Positions 1 through 12,308 of a DNA stretch of 60,828 bases are shown here, piece by piece. Both the position numbers and the translations under genes were made by a program. Position 1 is the first letter of the stretch. Each line of letters starts with the position of its first letter. The notes under the pieces are model-generated. The model ran no database searches. It saw nothing but the letters and a program-made list of their open reading frames with translations, and had not been told where the DNA came from. Source of the stretch: Peribacillus simplex (GTDB taxonomy: Bacteria > Bacillota > Bacilli > Bacillales > DSM-1321); assembly GCF_001542915.1 (NCBI RefSeq), contig NZ_LNNH01000011.1, positions 1-60,828 on the forward strand, in the 5' to 3' direction.

Positions 1-53
1 AAGCGTGGCGACATGTGGAGCTGACTGATACTAATAGATCGAGGACTTAACCA
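1..53 (+). rRNA. 23S rRNA, 3' end only (partial)
   Basis: The first ~53 bases match the extreme 3' end of Bacillus 23S rRNA, ending with the conserved GATCGAGGACTTAACCA. The rest of the gene lies upstream of the window. It is followed by a short spacer and 5S in the usual 23S-5S order. The exact mature end is uncertain by a few bases. Confidence 0.9.
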
Positions 54-116
54 ACGCTTTAAAAAATGAAAGGCCTTCTTATTATCTAGTTTTGAAGGAA
101 CAACGTTCCTGATATG

Positions 117-232
117 TTTGGTGGCGATAGCGAAGAGGTCACACCCGTTCCCATTCCGAACACGGCAGTTAAGCTCTTCAGCGCCGATGGTAGTTGGGGG
201 TCTCCCCCTGTGAGAGTAGGACGCCGCCAAGC
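117..232 (+). rRNA. rrf: 5S rRNA
   Basis: A 116-base stretch starting TTTGGTGGCGATAGCGAAGA and ending GACGCCGCCAAGC is a near-exact Bacillus 5S rRNA. The terminal helix (TTGGTGGCG with CGCCGCCAA) closes. It is the last gene of the upstream rrn operon; no tRNA genes follow it. Confidence 0.97.
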
Positions 233-240
233 CATTAGAA

Positions 241-271
241 AAAAGATCAGCCACCTCGGCTGGTCTTTTTT
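241..271 (+). terminator. rrn operon intrinsic terminator
   Basis: The stem GATCAGCC / GGCTGGTC (one G-T pair) with loop ACCTC is flanked by AAAA and followed by a run of T. It ends the 23S-5S transcript before the ctsR promoter region. Confidence 0.85.
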
Positions 272-347
272 CGTTTTGATTTGAATATTTCGGGTAGATA
301 TTTCCCATTTCTAGCAGATGAAACGATAAAAGAGATGAAAATTTGAG

Positions 348-373
348 GTTTTTGATTTGAAGGATTAGGGTAA
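348..373 (+). promoter_or_regulatory. Candidate sigma-B promoter of the ctsR operon
   Basis: GTTTTT (348-353), a 14-base spacer and GGGTAA (368-373) fit the general-stress sigma-B pattern GTTTAA-N12-14-GGGTAT with one or two differences. The ctsR/clpC operon of B. subtilis is known to have a sigma-B promoter upstream of its sigma-A promoter, so the position is right. Use of this site is inferred. The rest of 272-535 holds only the sigma-A promoter and operator described next. Confidence 0.5.
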
Positions 374-467
374 GCATGTAAGATATTTAATTTTTCGTGT
401 CCAACGGAGTATGCAATTACATATAATTTGGAGAAAATGGATAGTAGAGAAAGAAAGTGCGTTTAAG

Positions 468-495
468 TTGCAAAATGCATTTTTCGTTGTATAAT
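468..495 (+). promoter_or_regulatory. Sigma-A promoter of ctsR-mcsA-mcsB-clpC
   Basis: TTGCAA (468-473), a 16-base spacer and a perfect TATAAT (490-495) lie about 40 bases upstream of the ctsR start. Transcription would begin within or next to the CtsR operator at 499-515. Confidence 0.75.
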
Positions 496-498
496 AAT

Positions 499-515
499 AG
501 TCAAATATAGTCAAA
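499..515 (+). promoter_or_regulatory. CtsR operator
   Basis: Two direct heptads AGTCAAA separated by TAT fit the CtsR heptad repeat (A/GGTCAAA-NAN-A/GGTCAAA). The site begins 4 bases after the -10 box, so bound CtsR would block initiation. The repressor therefore controls its own operon, including clpC. Confidence 0.85.
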
Positions 516-535
516 GTCAGATTGGAGGAGGCTGA

Positions 536-997
536 GTGAGAAACATATCTGATGTTATCGAAACTTATTTAAAGCAAGTACTGGAAATAAGTCAAAAAGA
601 TATCTTGGAAATTAAAAGAAGTGAAATAGCGGATAAATTTCAGTGTGTTCCTTCTCAAATCAATTACGTAATCAATACCAGGTTCACGATCGAAAGAGGT
701 TATGTTGTAGAGAGTAAGCGTGGAGGCGGCGGTTATATCCGGATCATGAAAGTGGAGTCACAAGATTACGTGCAGCTTATCAACCAATTATTATCACTTA
801 TAGGTCCCAGGGTCACTCAATCCATGGCCGAAGGAGTAATAGCCCGGCTGATGAATGAGGAAGTCATTAATGAAAGGGAAGCAAAGATCATGATGAGCGT
901 GATTGATAGATCGGTGATTTATATCGACCTTCCTGACCGTGATGAACTTCGGGCAAGAATTATAACGGCGATGCTTACGACTTTAAAATATAAATGA
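536..997 (+). CDS. ctsR: CtsR, heat-shock repressor
   Basis: The 153-residue protein is full length for CtsR and nearly identical to the family in the DNA-binding part: a winged helix at about residues 20-70 with the Gly-rich wing KRGGGGYIRI at about 60-70, and a C-terminal dimerisation and McsB-contact domain. CtsR represses clp genes and is released by heat. The GTG start at 536 is chosen because GGAGGAGG ends 4 bases before it. It is the first gene of ctsR-mcsA-mcsB-clpC and is probably autoregulated through the operator at 499-515. Confidence 0.97.
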   Translation: MRNISDVIETYLKQVLEISQKDILEIKRSEIADKFQCVPSQINYVINTRFTIERGYVVESKRGGGGYIRIMKVESQDYVQLINQLLSLIGPRVTQSMAEGVIARLMNEEVINEREAKIMMSVIDRSVIYIDLPDRDELRARIITAMLTTLKYK

Positions 998-1018
998 AAA
1001 TGGCAGAGGTGATGAAGG

Positions 1019-1570
1019 ATGATTTGCCAAGAATGTCATCAAAGGCCTGCTACCCTACACTTCACCAAAATCATCAATGGAAAAAAGACTGAAATCATGA
1101 TTTGCGAGAAATGTGCTCAGGAAAAAGGTGAGATGGTCGTGGATGCAGGAGGCCATGGTTTTTCAATAAATAATTTATTAGCAGGATTGTTGAATATCGA
1201 GTCGAATATTCAACAGACAAAGGCAAATGCATTTTCTAAAACGGAAGAGAGGCGTTGCCCGCATTGTCATCGATCCTATAAGGAATTTGTCCATATCGGA
1301 AAGTTCGGCTGTGCTGAATGTTACCAAACATTCAATGAACAGTTAAACCCCATTTTAAAGAGGGTGCACAGCGGCAATACAGCCCACATAGGAAAAATCC
1401 CAAAACGGGTTGGTGGCACCATATATCTGCGAAAGCAAATTCTCGATCTGAAAGACGTATTAAAGGGTCACATCGACCAAGAGGAGTTCGAAAAGGCGGC
1501 AGAGGTCAGGGATAAAATTCGCTCCCTTGAAAAAAGGTATGAAGCACAAGAGGGAGGCGAGGAAATATGA
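1019..1570 (+). CDS. mcsA: McsA, zinc-finger activator of McsB arginine kinase
   Basis: The 183-residue protein has four CxxC pairs in two treble-clef-like units (CQEC and CEKC near the N-terminus, then CPHC and CAEC around residues 80-105), which should bind zinc. A C-terminal UVR-type helix pair ([20 protein letters not shown]) resembles those in UvrB and ClpC. McsA activates the kinase McsB and is a partner in CtsR inactivation. The stop overlaps the mcsB start in an ATGA, implying translational coupling and matched amounts of the two partners. Confidence 0.95.
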   Translation: MICQECHQRPATLHFTKIINGKKTEIMICEKCAQEKGEMVVDAGGHGFSINNLLAGLLNIESNIQQTKANAFSKTEERRCPHCHRSYKEFVHIGKFGCAECYQTFNEQLNPILKRVHSGNTAHIGKIPKRVGGTIYLRKQILDLKDVLKGHIDQEEFEKAAEVRDKIRSLEKRYEAQEGGEEI

Positions 1571-2643
1571 GCTTGGAAAAGTTTGTAGAAAATGCCTTGA
1601 GCTCCTGGATGAGTGCAGAAGGACCTGAAATCGATATTGTATTGAGTTCAAGGATTCGATTGGCCCGAAATTTCAAAGACTTTACCTTCCCAACCTCCTT
1701 TTCTAATGAAGAAGCTAAAAAAATCATTGAATTGGTGAAAAAAAGAATTGAAGAGGAAGTCACTCCTGAGATTGGCAAGTTGGAGCTTCTGGAAATTGAC
1801 CAGCTGCAGCCACTGGAAAAGCGTGTACTGGTCGAAAAACATCTAATCAGTCCCAATTTAGTTGAAGGATCAGCCAAAAGTGCTTGTCTTCTTTCGGAAA
1901 ATGAAGAAATAAGCATCATGATAAACGAAGAGGATCATCTTCGCATCCAGTGCTTAAAGTCGGGCTTGCAGCTGAAGGAAACATTAAAGATTGCAAATCT
2001 TCTTGACGATTGGATTGAAGAATCCATAGACTATGCATATGATGAAGAAAGGGGATACCTAACGAGTTGCCCAACCAATGTGGGTACAGGGTTAAGGGCT
2101 TCGGTCATGATGCATTTGCCGGGCCTTGTGCTAACGCAGCAAATGAATCATATCATACCGGCGATCAACCAACTGGGATTGGTGGTCCGGGGGATATATG
2201 GGGAGGGCAGCCAGGCATTAGGGAATATCTTTCAAATTTCCAACCAAATTACCCTTGGGAAGTCCGAAAGGGATATCGTTGAAGATCTAACCAGTGTCGT
2301 CCAACAAATCATTGCCCAGGAACGGTCTGCAAGGGATGCATTAGCGAGGACGTCTCACATACAATTAGAAGATCGGGTCTTTCGCTCCTATGGGATATTA
2401 TCCAATGCTCGCATCATAGAAACGAAGGAAGCTGCTACCTGTATCTCGGATGTTAGGCTAGGTATAGATTTAGGGTATATAAAAAATATTTCCAAAAGCA
2501 TACTAAATGAGTTGATGATTTTGACACAGCCAGGATTTTTACAAAAGTACGCGGGTGGATCTTTAAAATCCCACGAAAGGGATATCCGTAGGGCAGCACT
2601 CATTCGAGAACGCTTGAATTTCACGGAAACTTCCTCCTCTTGA
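1567..2643 (+). CDS. mcsB: McsB, protein arginine kinase
   Basis: The 358 residues form a phosphagen-kinase-fold enzyme that phosphorylates arginines on CtsR and on misfolded proteins, marking them for ClpCP. Visible are the nucleotide-binding [10 protein letters not shown] near residue 26, the catalytic stretch [14 protein letters not shown] at about 165-180, and the allosteric phospho-arginine motif RDxxRA (RDIRRA) near residue 340. It overlaps mcsA by 4 bases. A 128-base gap with a hairpin separates it from clpC. Confidence 0.96.
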   Translation: MSLEKFVENALSSWMSAEGPEIDIVLSSRIRLARNFKDFTFPTSFSNEEAKKIIELVKKRIEEEVTPEIGKLELLEIDQLQPLEKRVLVEKHLISPNLVEGSAKSACLLSENEEISIMINEEDHLRIQCLKSGLQLKETLKIANLLDDWIEESIDYAYDEERGYLTSCPTNVGTGLRASVMMHLPGLVLTQQMNHIIPAINQLGLVVRGIYGEGSQALGNIFQISNQITLGKSERDIVEDLTSVVQQIIAQERSARDALARTSHIQLEDRVFRSYGILSNARIIETKEAATCISDVRLGIDLGYIKNISKSILNELMILTQPGFLQKYAGGSLKSHERDIRRAALIRERLNFTETSSS

Positions 2644-2676
2644 GGTCCTTGACCTAGAGTGAGTACCTATATTCCT

Positions 2677-2714
2677 GTAATGGATGCGGGGGAAGCAGCA
2701 GCCCCTGCCATTAC
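2677..2714 (+). other. Hairpin in the mcsB-clpC spacer
   Basis: GTAATGG pairs with CCATTAC, and inside it GGGG pairs with CCCC, leaving an approximately 10-base loop. No run of T follows, so it is not a standard terminator. It may be an RNA-processing or stabilising hairpin ahead of clpC. Its function is unknown. Confidence 0.45.
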
Positions 2715-2771
2715 TTAGAGGATTGTCAGCAATTTAATTCAAAACGAAAAATTCTTAAGGAGGAATTCCCT

Positions 2772-5213
2772 ATGATGTTTGGTCGTTTTACTGAAAGAGC
2801 CCAGAAAGTATTAGCATTGGCGCAAGAAGAGGCAATCCGCTTAGGACATAATAATATCGGCACGGAACATATTTTGCTTGGCTTGGTACGAGAAGGCGAT
2901 GGCATTGCCGCCAAAGCGTTATATGCGCTCGGTCTGGGGCCGGAAAAAATTCAAAAAGAAGTGGAAAATTTGATAGGCCGCGGACAGGATGCGGCGCAAA
3001 CGATCCATTACACTCCAAGAGCCAAGAAGGTCATTGAGCTTTCCATGGATGAAGCTAGAAAGTTAGGTCATTCATACGTGGGGACAGAGCATGTACTGCT
3101 TGGTCTGATAAGAGAAGGCGAAGGTGTGGCAGCCCGAGTATTGAATAATCTCGGAGTGAGCCTGAATAAAGCCCGTCAACAAGTTCTCCAGCTTTTGGGC
3201 AGCAACGAATCCGGCGGTCATCAAGGTTCAGCGGCTTCCAATGCAAGCACGCCGACACTGGATGGCCTCGCTCGCGACTTAACGGCGATTGCACGGGAAG
3301 GAAGCCTGGATCCGGTGATTGGCCGAAGCAAGGAAATTCAGCGTGTCATAGAAGTATTGAGCCGTCGTACAAAAAACAACCCTGTCTTGATCGGTGAACC
3401 AGGGGTGGGTAAAACGGCCATCGCCGAAGGTCTTGCCCAACAGATCATCAATAATGAAGTACCGGAAATCCTGCGTGATAAACGCGTTATGACACTCGAT
3501 ATGGGTACCGTTGTCGCTGGTACGAAATACCGCGGTGAATTCGAAGATAGATTGAAGAAAGTAATGGATGAAATCCGCCAGGCTGGCAATATCATTTTAT
3601 TCATCGATGAATTGCATACACTGATTGGTGCCGGCGGGGCAGAGGGTGCCATCGATGCTTCCAATATCCTTAAACCATCCTTGGCCCGCGGTGAATTGCA
3701 ATGTATCGGGGCGACAACTTTGGATGAATACCGTAAGTATATCGAAAAGGATGCAGCGCTTGAACGCCGCTTCCAGCCGATCCAAGTTGATGAACCGACG
3801 ATGGAAGAATCGATTCAGATCCTCAAGGGGCTGCGTGACCGTTATGAAGCCCATCACCGCGTATCGATTACTGATGAAGCGATCGATGCAGCAGTCAAGT
3901 TATCAGACCGTTACATTTCGGATCGGTTTTTACCGGATAAAGCGATTGACTTGATTGATGAAGCCGGATCCAAGGTTCGGCTGCGCTCATACACAACGCC
4001 GCCAAACTTAAAGGAACTTGAAGTGAAGCTGGATGATGTCCGGAAGGAAAAGGATGCTTCCGTTCAGAGCCAGGAATTCGAAAAAGCTGCTTCGCTTCGC
4101 GATACGGAACAACGCTTAAGAGAACAATTGGAAGAAACGAAAAAGACTTGGAAAGAAAAACAAGGGCAAGAGAACAGTGAAGTGACCGTGGATGATATTG
4201 CCCACGTCGTATCCAGCTGGACCGGTGTTCCTGTTACGAGACTGGCCCAAACGGAGTCCGATAAACTGCTTAACATGGAATCGATCCTCCACGATCGCGT
4301 GATTGGTCAAGAAGAGGCCGTCATTGCCGTTTCTAAAGCAGTACGTCGTGCAAGAGCAGGCTTGAAGGATCCTAAACGCCCAATTGGTTCGTTCATCTTC
4401 CTTGGGCCTACAGGGGTCGGTAAAACCGAACTTGCCCGTGCTTTAGCTGAATCCATCTTTGGGGATGAAGATGCCATGATCCGCATTGATATGTCCGAAT
4501 ATATGGAGAAACATTCGACTTCGCGCCTGGTTGGATCGCCTCCAGGATATGTTGGATACGAAGAGGGCGGACAATTAACCGAAAAAGTGCGAAGGAAACC
4601 ATACTCCGTGGTTCTGCTTGATGAAATAGAAAAGGCACATCCCGATGTCTTCAATATCCTTCTGCAAGTACTGGAGGACGGGAGGCTGACAGATTCGAAG
4701 GGACGCACTGTCGATTTCAGGAATACGATTCTGATCATGACATCGAATGTAGGGGCGTCTGCACTAAAAACCGATAAGTATGTCGGGTTCAACATCCAGG
4801 ATACTGGCCAGGATTACAAAAATATGAAGGGCAAAGTGATAGAGGAGCTTAAACGAGCATTCCGTCCTGAATTCCTGAATCGTATCGATGAAACCATCGT
4901 TTTCCACTCACTGGAGAAGGATCATTTAAAACAAATCGTGACCTTAATGTCCAATCAACTGACGAACCGCTTGAAAGAGCAGGAAATCTTCTTGGAGCTG
5001 ACGGATGCGGCCAGGGAAAAAATTGCGACGGAAGGCTTCGATCCAGAATATGGGGCACGGCCAATCCGCAGGGCGCTTCAAAAGCATGTAGAGGATTACC
5101 TTTCCGAAGAGCTGCTTAAAGGGAACGTGAAAAAAGGGCAAACGGTCGTGATGGACGTTGTGAATAATGAATTTGCCATCAGGCAAGGCGAGCCTGTCAA
5201 CGTAAGTGAATAA
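2772..5213 (+). CDS. clpC: ClpC, AAA+ ATPase of the ClpCP protease
   Basis: The 813-residue Hsp100 unfoldase has two Clp_N repeats (about 1-145), the first AAA+ module with Walker A GEPGVGKT (about 210), a coiled-coil M domain with a UVR-like segment (about 415-465), the second AAA+ module with Walker A GPTGVGKT (about 545), and a VGF loop (about residue 667) that docks ClpP. It needs an adaptor such as MecA or McsB. SD TAAGGAGG precedes tandem ATG codons; the first is used as in B. subtilis. It is the last gene before a strong terminator at 5230-5270. Confidence 0.98.
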   Translation: MMFGRFTERAQKVLALAQEEAIRLGHNNIGTEHILLGLVREGDGIAAKALYALGLGPEKIQKEVENLIGRGQDAAQTIHYTPRAKKVIELSMDEARKLGHSYVGTEHVLLGLIREGEGVAARVLNNLGVSLNKARQQVLQLLGSNESGGHQGSAASNASTPTLDGLARDLTAIAREGSLDPVIGRSKEIQRVIEVLSRRTKNNPVLIGEPGVGKTAIAEGLAQQIINNEVPEILRDKRVMTLDMGTVVAGTKYRGEFEDRLKKVMDEIRQAGNIILFIDELHTLIGAGGAEGAIDASNILKPSLARGELQCIGATTLDEYRKYIEKDAALERRFQPIQVDEPTMEESIQILKGLRDRYEAHHRVSITDEAIDAAVKLSDRYISDRFLPDKAIDLIDEAGSKVRLRSYTTPPNLKELEVKLDDVRKEKDASVQSQEFEKAASLRDTEQRLREQLEETKKTWKEKQGQENSEVTVDDIAHVVSSWTGVPVTRLAQTESDKLLNMESILHDRVIGQEEAVIAVSKAVRRARAGLKDPKRPIGSFIFLGPTGVGKTELARALAESIFGDEDAMIRIDMSEYMEKHSTSRLVGSPPGYVGYEEGGQLTEKVRRKPYSVVLLDEIEKAHPDVFNILLQVLEDGRLTDSKGRTVDFRNTILIMTSNVGASALKTDKYVGFNIQDTGQDYKNMKGKVIEELKRAFRPEFLNRIDETIVFHSLEKDHLKQIVTLMSNQLTNRLKEQEIFLELTDAAREKIATEGFDPEYGARPIRRALQKHVEDYLSEELLKGNVKKGQTVVMDVVNNEFAIRQGEPVNVSE

Positions 5214-5229
5214 CCATATTCCTAACTTC

Positions 5230-5270
5230 GAGGTACACGCAGATATTTTTGCCGTGTACCTCTGTTTTTT
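5230..5270 (+). terminator. Terminator after clpC
   Basis: A perfect 10-bp stem GAGGTACACG / CGTGTACCTC is followed by TGTTTTTT. It should end the ctsR-clpC transcript and separate it from radA. A TATAAT at 5362-5367 upstream of radA could be the -10 of a new promoter, but no good -35 is visible. Confidence 0.9.
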
Positions 5271-5409
5271 ATCCATAGGTAGAAATGAGCATAGAAGAAC
5301 AGGGCACATAGGGTGTTTTTTTAAAAAACTTAACGTTAAGAAGGATTAAATAAAACAAAGATATAATATCCTTACTATAGGCATTTTTCAAAAAGGAAGA
5401 GGAGTTATT

Positions 5410-6798
5410 ATGGCAGTGAAGAAGAAAACCAAATTCATGTGTCAGTCTTGCGGATATGAATCTGCGAAATGGATGGGGAAATGCCCAGGCTGCGGTGAGT
5501 GGAACAAGATGATCGAGGAAACTGAAATCGTGAAACCGGCGAGGAAAGGCGCCTTCACCCATTCGGAGGTTAGAACCTCTGGGGAACGTGAAAAGGCTGC
5601 GCCAATAACGACCATTCAGTCTGAAAAAGAACCGCGGATCAAGACGGATTTAATGGAACTGAATCGTGCCCTTGGCGGCGGGATCGTCCAGGGGTCGCTT
5701 GTTTTAATTGGAGGTGATCCGGGTATCGGGAAATCGACACTCCTTCTGCAGGTATCTTCCCAATTGGCACATAAGCAGAAAAAAGTGCTGTATATATCTG
5801 GTGAAGAATCAGTCAAGCAGACCAAATTGAGGGCCGACCGGCTGGGGAGCATGTCGGAAAACCTGTACGTTTATGCGGAAACGGATATGGACTATATCCA
5901 ACAGGCGATTTCAGAGGTGAAACCGGATTTGGTGATAATTGATTCCATCCAAACGGTGTACCATTCGGAGGTTACATCTGCGCCGGGAAGTGTATCGCAA
6001 GTGCGCGAATGCACAGCTTCACTGATGCGCATCGCTAAAACGAATGGAGTGGCTATTTTCATCGTCGGGCACGTAACGAAGGAAGGGGCGATTGCAGGCC
6101 CGCGTCTGCTTGAGCATATGGTGGACACCGTATTATATTTCGAAGGCGAAAGGCACCATACATATCGAATTATCCGGGCGGTCAAAAACCGTTTTGGTTC
6201 GACGAATGAGATGGGGATCTTTGAAATGAAAGAACATGGTTTGGAGGAAGTGGCCAATCCATCGGAAATATTCCTTGAAGAACGGTCCCAAGGAGCGTCA
6301 GGTTCCACCGTCGTTGCCTCGATGGAAGGAACCAGGCCGGTGCTGGTAGAAATTCAGGCGTTGATTTCACCTACGAGCTTTGGAAATCCAAGGAGAATGG
6401 CGACAGGAATCGACCATAATCGTGTTTCGCTTCTCATGGCAGTCCTGGAAAAAAGGGTGGGCTTGCTGCTGCAAAACCAGGATGCGTACTTAAAGGTGGC
6501 TGGCGGCGTTAAGCTCGATGAGCCGGCAATCGACCTGGCTGTCGCGATCAGCATCGCTTCGAGCTTCCGTGATAAACCAACGAACCCAACCGATTGCATC
6601 ATTGGGGAAGTGGGGCTCACAGGGGAAGTGAGAAGGGTTTCGCGAATAGAGCAAAGAGTGCAGGAAGCGGCAAAGCTTGGATTTAACCGGGTGATAATTC
6701 CCGCTAATAATATCGGGGGATGGACCGCGCCGAAAGGTATCAAGATCGTCGGGGTTTCATCGGTTTCGGAGGCTCTTCAACATTCGTTAGGGGGTTAA
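5410..6798 (+). CDS. radA: RadA/Sms, DNA repair and recombination ATPase
   Basis: The 462-residue protein has an N-terminal C4 zinc ribbon (CQSC...CPGC, about 11-30), a RecA-like core with Walker [11 protein letters not shown] (about 98), the RadA signature KNRFGSTNE (about 260), and a Lon-protease-like C-terminal domain. It is a branch-migration helicase that processes recombination intermediates. In Bacillus RadA interacts with DisA, encoded directly downstream with a 2-base gap. SD AGAGGAG supports the ATG start. Confidence 0.97.
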   Translation: MAVKKKTKFMCQSCGYESAKWMGKCPGCGEWNKMIEETEIVKPARKGAFTHSEVRTSGEREKAAPITTIQSEKEPRIKTDLMELNRALGGGIVQGSLVLIGGDPGIGKSTLLLQVSSQLAHKQKKVLYISGEESVKQTKLRADRLGSMSENLYVYAETDMDYIQQAISEVKPDLVIIDSIQTVYHSEVTSAPGSVSQVRECTASLMRIAKTNGVAIFIVGHVTKEGAIAGPRLLEHMVDTVLYFEGERHHTYRIIRAVKNRFGSTNEMGIFEMKEHGLEEVANPSEIFLEERSQGASGSTVVASMEGTRPVLVEIQALISPTSFGNPRRMATGIDHNRVSLLMAVLEKRVGLLLQNQDAYLKVAGGVKLDEPAIDLAVAISIASSFRDKPTNPTDCIIGEVGLTGEVRRVSRIEQRVQEAAKLGFNRVIIPANNIGGWTAPKGIKIVGVSSVSEALQHSLGG

Positions 6799-6800
6799 GT

Positions 6801-7874
6801 ATGACAGATAAAAAAGGGTATGAAAAAACAAAGCTGGAGATTCTGCAAATCGTGGCTCCAGGCACCCCGCTCCGGGAGGGCATTGAAAATGTACTGAGAG
6901 CAAACACGGGCGGCTTGATCGTCGTGGGATATAACGAGAAGGTGCGAATGATCGTGGATGGCGGCTTCCAAATCAACTGTTCCTGTACGCCGAGCACATT
7001 GTATGAGCTGGCGAAAATGGACGGGGCCATCATTTTGAATGAGAAAGCCGATACGATCATCTTTGCCAATGCCCAATTGGTGCCGGATAATAGTACACCC
7101 TCGACTGAAACGGGGATGCGGCACCGGACGGCGGAACGCGTCGCAAGGGAAACCAAGTCGTTGGTCATTGCGATCTCCCAACGGCGCAATGTCATCACGT
7201 TATATCAGGGGAATTTCCGGTATGCCCTCAAAGATATAGGAGTCATACTGGCCAAGGCCAATCTAGCCATTCAAACCTTGGAAAAATACAAGGTGGTCCT
7301 CCAGCAGAGCATCTCGGTATTGGGAGCGCTCGAATTTGAGGAAATCGTGACCTATGCCGATCTTTTGCAGGTATTTCACCGCTATGTAATGGTTCTCAGG
7401 ATCAAGGCGGAGCTGCTTACCTACCTGAATGAGCTTGGTACCGAAGGAAGGCTGATCCGTCTGCAAATGAATGAAATCCTGGCAGATATAGAAACGGAGG
7501 GAAAATGGCTCATCAAGGATTATACCTCCAGAAATGACGAAAAACCTGAAGAAATCATTTATCGGCTTCAAGAACTGGCCATGCAGGAAAAACTGGATGA
7601 AAGCATCCTCCTTAAGGTTTTGGGCTATCATGGATATATACACCTTGATGAAGCCGTGCATCCCCGCGGTTATCGCATCCTCCATAAAATCCCGCGGCTG
7701 CCGGTATTGATCATCGAAAATTTAGTGAATCAGTTCGAAAGCTTTAGCGAAGTCAACAAAGCTTCGGTTGAAGACCTTGATGATGTTGAAGGCATTGGGG
7801 AAGTCCGTGCCAATAAAATTAAAGAGGGTCTTCGCATTTTAAAAAACCAGCTGGTCACAAATAGAAGGATGTAA
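6801..7874 (+). CDS. disA: DisA, diadenylate cyclase and DNA-integrity scanner
   Basis: The 357-residue protein makes c-di-AMP from two ATP. The cyclase domain (about 1-140) carries the DGA motif (MDGAIIL) and the RHR motif ([11 protein letters not shown]). A helical linker follows, then a C-terminal helix-hairpin-helix DNA-binding domain ([14 protein letters not shown]). DisA stops making c-di-AMP at branched DNA and delays sporulation. The ATG at 6801, just after radA, is chosen over an upstream in-frame ATG inside radA because the family begins here. Confidence 0.97.
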   Translation: MTDKKGYEKTKLEILQIVAPGTPLREGIENVLRANTGGLIVVGYNEKVRMIVDGGFQINCSCTPSTLYELAKMDGAIILNEKADTIIFANAQLVPDNSTPSTETGMRHRTAERVARETKSLVIAISQRRNVITLYQGNFRYALKDIGVILAKANLAIQTLEKYKVVLQQSISVLGALEFEEIVTYADLLQVFHRYVMVLRIKAELLTYLNELGTEGRLIRLQMNEILADIETEGKWLIKDYTSRNDEKPEEIIYRLQELAMQEKLDESILLKVLGYHGYIHLDEAVHPRGYRILHKIPRLPVLIIENLVNQFESFSEVNKASVEDLDDVEGIGEVRANKIKEGLRILKNQLVTNRRM

Positions 7875-7927
7875 AGCTTAACTTCAAAAAATTCCTATAT
7901 TAGCTTGAAATTGATTGGCGCTTATTT

Positions 7928-7956
7928 TTGACACCCAAAACCCAGGGTGCTAGGCT
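7928..7956 (+). promoter_or_regulatory. Promoter of yacL with inverted repeat in the spacer
   Basis: A perfect TTGACA, a 17-base spacer and TAGGCT preceded by TG (extended -10) lie 139 bases upstream of yacL. The spacer contains CACCC...GGGTG (7932-7936 / 7945-7949), placed where a repressor could sit between the two boxes. Start-site use and any regulator are inferred. Confidence 0.65.
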
Positions 7957-8094
7957 AATATTACGAAAAAGAGAAGAGTCATATTTGTAAATCCACTAAA
8001 TCCTTAAGTGAATTTCACGTATATAATGAAAACGAATTTTCGAAGGTTTCATTTTATTTTATTGGTCAATAATGAGTAGAGGGAGGTGAAAGGG

Positions 8095-9893
<1,799 letters not shown>

Positions 9894-9907
9894 TTGGGGA
9901 TATTGAT

Positions 9908-10387
9908 ATGTTTCGAATTGGACAAGGATATGACGTTCATCAACTTGTTGAGGGAAGGCCACTAATTATCGGCGGCATTACGATCCCGTATGAGAAGGGG
10001 CTGTTAGGACATTCCGATGCGGATGTTCTTTTGCATACAGTTGCCGATGCCTGCCTAGGGGCAATTGGAGCAGGGGATATCGGTAAGCATTTCCCGGATA
10101 CCGATCCGGAATTTAAAGATGCCGATTCGGCAAAGTTGCTGCGCCATGTTTGGGCAATCGTAAAGAAAGAAGGATATGAACTGGGCAATGCCGACTGTAC
10201 AATCATCGCCCAAAGTCCAAAAATGGCACCGCATATTGAGGATATAAGGGTCAGGATAGCGGAGCTTCTCGATACCACGACAGATAGAATCAATGTAAAG
10301 GCGACCACTACGGAGAAACTTGGTTTTACGGGCAGAAGCGAAGGGATAGCGGCACAGGCTGTCGTCTTATTGGTTAAATCAAACTAA
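9908..10387 (+). CDS. ispF: IspF, 2-C-methyl-D-erythritol 2,4-cyclodiphosphate synthase
   Basis: The 159-residue enzyme is of standard length. Zinc ligands are visible in GYDVHQL (Asp and His near 8-10) and in the His of [10 protein letters not shown] (about 42). The C-terminal signature [13 protein letters not shown] binds CDP. The start at 9908 fits homologue length and a GGGGA SD about 7 bases upstream. The enzyme is a trimer and acts in the MEP pathway with IspD, 14 bases upstream. Confidence 0.97.
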   Translation: MFRIGQGYDVHQLVEGRPLIIGGITIPYEKGLLGHSDADVLLHTVADACLGAIGAGDIGKHFPDTDPEFKDADSAKLLRHVWAIVKKEGYELGNADCTIIAQSPKMAPHIEDIRVRIAELLDTTTDRINVKATTTEKLGFTGRSEGIAAQAVVLLVKSN

Positions 10388-10477
10388 ATTCGTTTTTAGA
10401 GTGGATGCCTTTATCCAATCGTCCATAAATGATAAAATGAACAATAGAAAAGAACGACTGGGAGGTCTATTTATATC

Positions 10478-11935
10478 ATGAGCAGCGATATTCGAGTTCG
10501 CTATGCACCGAGTCCGACTGGACATTTACATATAGGGAATGCACGGACGGCATTATTCAATTATCTATACGCACGAAACAAGGGCGGGAAATTCATCATC
10601 CGCATTGAAGATACCGACCAAAAAAGAAATATTGAAGGCGGCGAGGAAAGCCAGCTTAAATATTTAAAGTGGCTTGGCATCGAATGGGATGAAGGCGTTG
10701 ATGTCGGCGGCGAATATGGTCCGTATCGTCAGTCTGAAAGGAATGACCTTTATCAGGAGTTGTATCAGGAGCTTTTGGATAAGGGCTTGGCTTATAAATG
10801 CTATTGCACGGAAGAGGAGCTTGAAGCAGAACGCGAAGGTCAGGTCGAGCGCAATGAAACACCGAAGTATTCAGGAAAGTGCAAGCACTTAACCGAGGAG
10901 GAGCAAGCGGAATTAGTTGCTGAAGGAAGAAAGCCTAGCATCCGTTTTGCCGTTCCTGCAGGGGAAGTCCTTACTTTCAAGGATATGGTCAAGGATGACG
11001 TTTCGTTTGAAACGGATGGTTTTGGTGATTTTGTCATCGTCAAAAAGGATGGCGTTCCGACTTATAACTTTGCGGTAGCTGTCGATGATCACTTGATGAA
11101 GATATCCCATGTACTTCGCGGGGATGATCATATTTCCAACACGCCGAAGCAAATGATGATCTATGAAGCATTCGGCTGGGAGCCGCCGGTATTCGGCCAT
11201 ATGACACTGATCGTGAATGAAAGCAGGAAGAAGCTAAGTAAACGGGATGAATCGATCATTCAATTCATTGAGCAATATGAAGAACTTGGTTACCTGCCTG
11301 AGGCCTTATTCAATTTCATTACATTACTTGGCTGGTCTCCGGTCGGGGAAGAAGAAATCTTCACGAAGGAAGAATTCATTAATATTTTCGATGCAGATCG
11401 ATTGTCCAAATCACCGGCACTTTTCGATAAGCAAAAGCTTACGTGGATGAATAATCAGTATGTGAAGCAACTGGATGCTGATTCGGCAGTGGAATTGTCA
11501 TTGCCCCACTTGATTGAAGCCGGAAAGGTTTCCGAATCAATGACAGCAGATGAGAAAGAGTGGGTACATGGCCTTGTGTCCCTTTATCAAGAGCAGATGA
11601 GCTTCGGGGCGGAAATCGTTGAGCTATCCCAACTGTTTTTCAAGGATGAGGTCGAGTTCGAAGCGGAAGCGAAGGAAGTGCTGGCAGAGGAACAAGTACC
11701 GGAGGTCATGAAGGCTTTCCTTCAGGAAATCGAGGGTCTGGAAGAGTTTAGTGCCGATGAAATCAAGAAGTCGATTAAAGCGGTCCAAAAAAGCACCGGC
11801 CATAAAGGGAAAAAGCTATTCATGCCAATTCGGGCTGCCGTTACCGGTCAAACACATGGTCCTGATTTGCCTAAGGCGATATCGTTATTGGGTAAGGAAA
11901 AAATTAAACAACGGCTACAGAGTATTTTATATTAA
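10478..11935 (+). CDS. gltX: Glutamyl-tRNA synthetase
   Basis: The 485-residue class I synthetase has the HIGH-type motif ([10 protein letters not shown], about 9-18) and the KMSKS-type loop KKLSKRD (about 250). In Bacillus this enzyme is non-discriminating: it also charges tRNA-Gln with Glu, which GatCAB then amidates. That property is known of the family and not read from this sequence. The stop codon overlaps the -35 of the promoter for the cysE T-box transcript. Confidence 0.97.
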   Translation: MSSDIRVRYAPSPTGHLHIGNARTALFNYLYARNKGGKFIIRIEDTDQKRNIEGGEESQLKYLKWLGIEWDEGVDVGGEYGPYRQSERNDLYQELYQELLDKGLAYKCYCTEEELEAEREGQVERNETPKYSGKCKHLTEEEQAELVAEGRKPSIRFAVPAGEVLTFKDMVKDDVSFETDGFGDFVIVKKDGVPTYNFAVAVDDHLMKISHVLRGDDHISNTPKQMMIYEAFGWEPPVFGHMTLIVNESRKKLSKRDESIIQFIEQYEELGYLPEALFNFITLLGWSPVGEEEIFTKEEFINIFDADRLSKSPALFDKQKLTWMNNQYVKQLDADSAVELSLPHLIEAGKVSESMTADEKEWVHGLVSLYQEQMSFGAEIVELSQLFFKDEVEFEAEAKEVLAEEQVPEVMKAFLQEIEGLEEFSADEIKKSIKAVQKSTGHKGKKLFMPIRAAVTGQTHGPDLPKAISLLGKEKIKQRLQSILY

Positions 11936-11960
11936 CAATTAGTCAAAAATGTAATATAGT
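11932..11960 (+). promoter_or_regulatory. Promoter of the cysES T-box transcript
   Basis: TTAACA (11932-11937), a 17-base spacer and TATAGT (11955-11960) lie upstream of the T-box leader. The -35 overlaps the gltX stop codon TAA at 11933-11935. Confidence 0.65.
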
Positions 11961-11984
11961 ATTTAATAATCTTACAAAAGAACG

Positions 11985-12250
11985 CGTAGATGGGGAGAAG
12001 TAAGGAAACGATGCTTTTTAGAGAGAACCATAACCTGCTGAAAGTGGTTTAAGCCTCTCGTTTTCCGAAATGCACCCTTGAGTCCTTTGCTGAACTAACT
12101 TATAGTAGGCACAGGCGGAATGTCCTCCGTTACAAGGATTAAAGTTGGGGATGGAAAGACAGGGTTATGATGAACCTGCTTCGTACATGCCAAACAGAGT
12201 GGAACCGCGCTTGAAGCGTCTCTGTCTATTTCGACAGAGACGCTTTTTTA
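11985..12250 (+). ncRNA. T-box riboswitch (cysteine) upstream of cysE-cysS
   Basis: A leader of about 265 bases has T-box architecture. Stem I includes AGAGAG / CTCTC with an ACCA...TGGT apical part. The specifier-loop strand GAAA-TGC-A puts the Cys codon TGC at 12071-12073. The T-box AGAGTGGAACCGCG is at 12196-12209. The terminator is the perfect 11-bp stem GCGTCTCTGTC / GACAGAGACGC at 12216-12243 plus T6. Uncharged tRNA-Cys should bind and stabilise the antiterminator, raising cysE and cysS expression when cysteine is short. Confidence 0.92.
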
Positions 12251-12308
12251 TATGCATAAAAAGCTAATGGGAGATGCAGGAGAAGTACGGAACATAGGGG
12301 GGATCATT

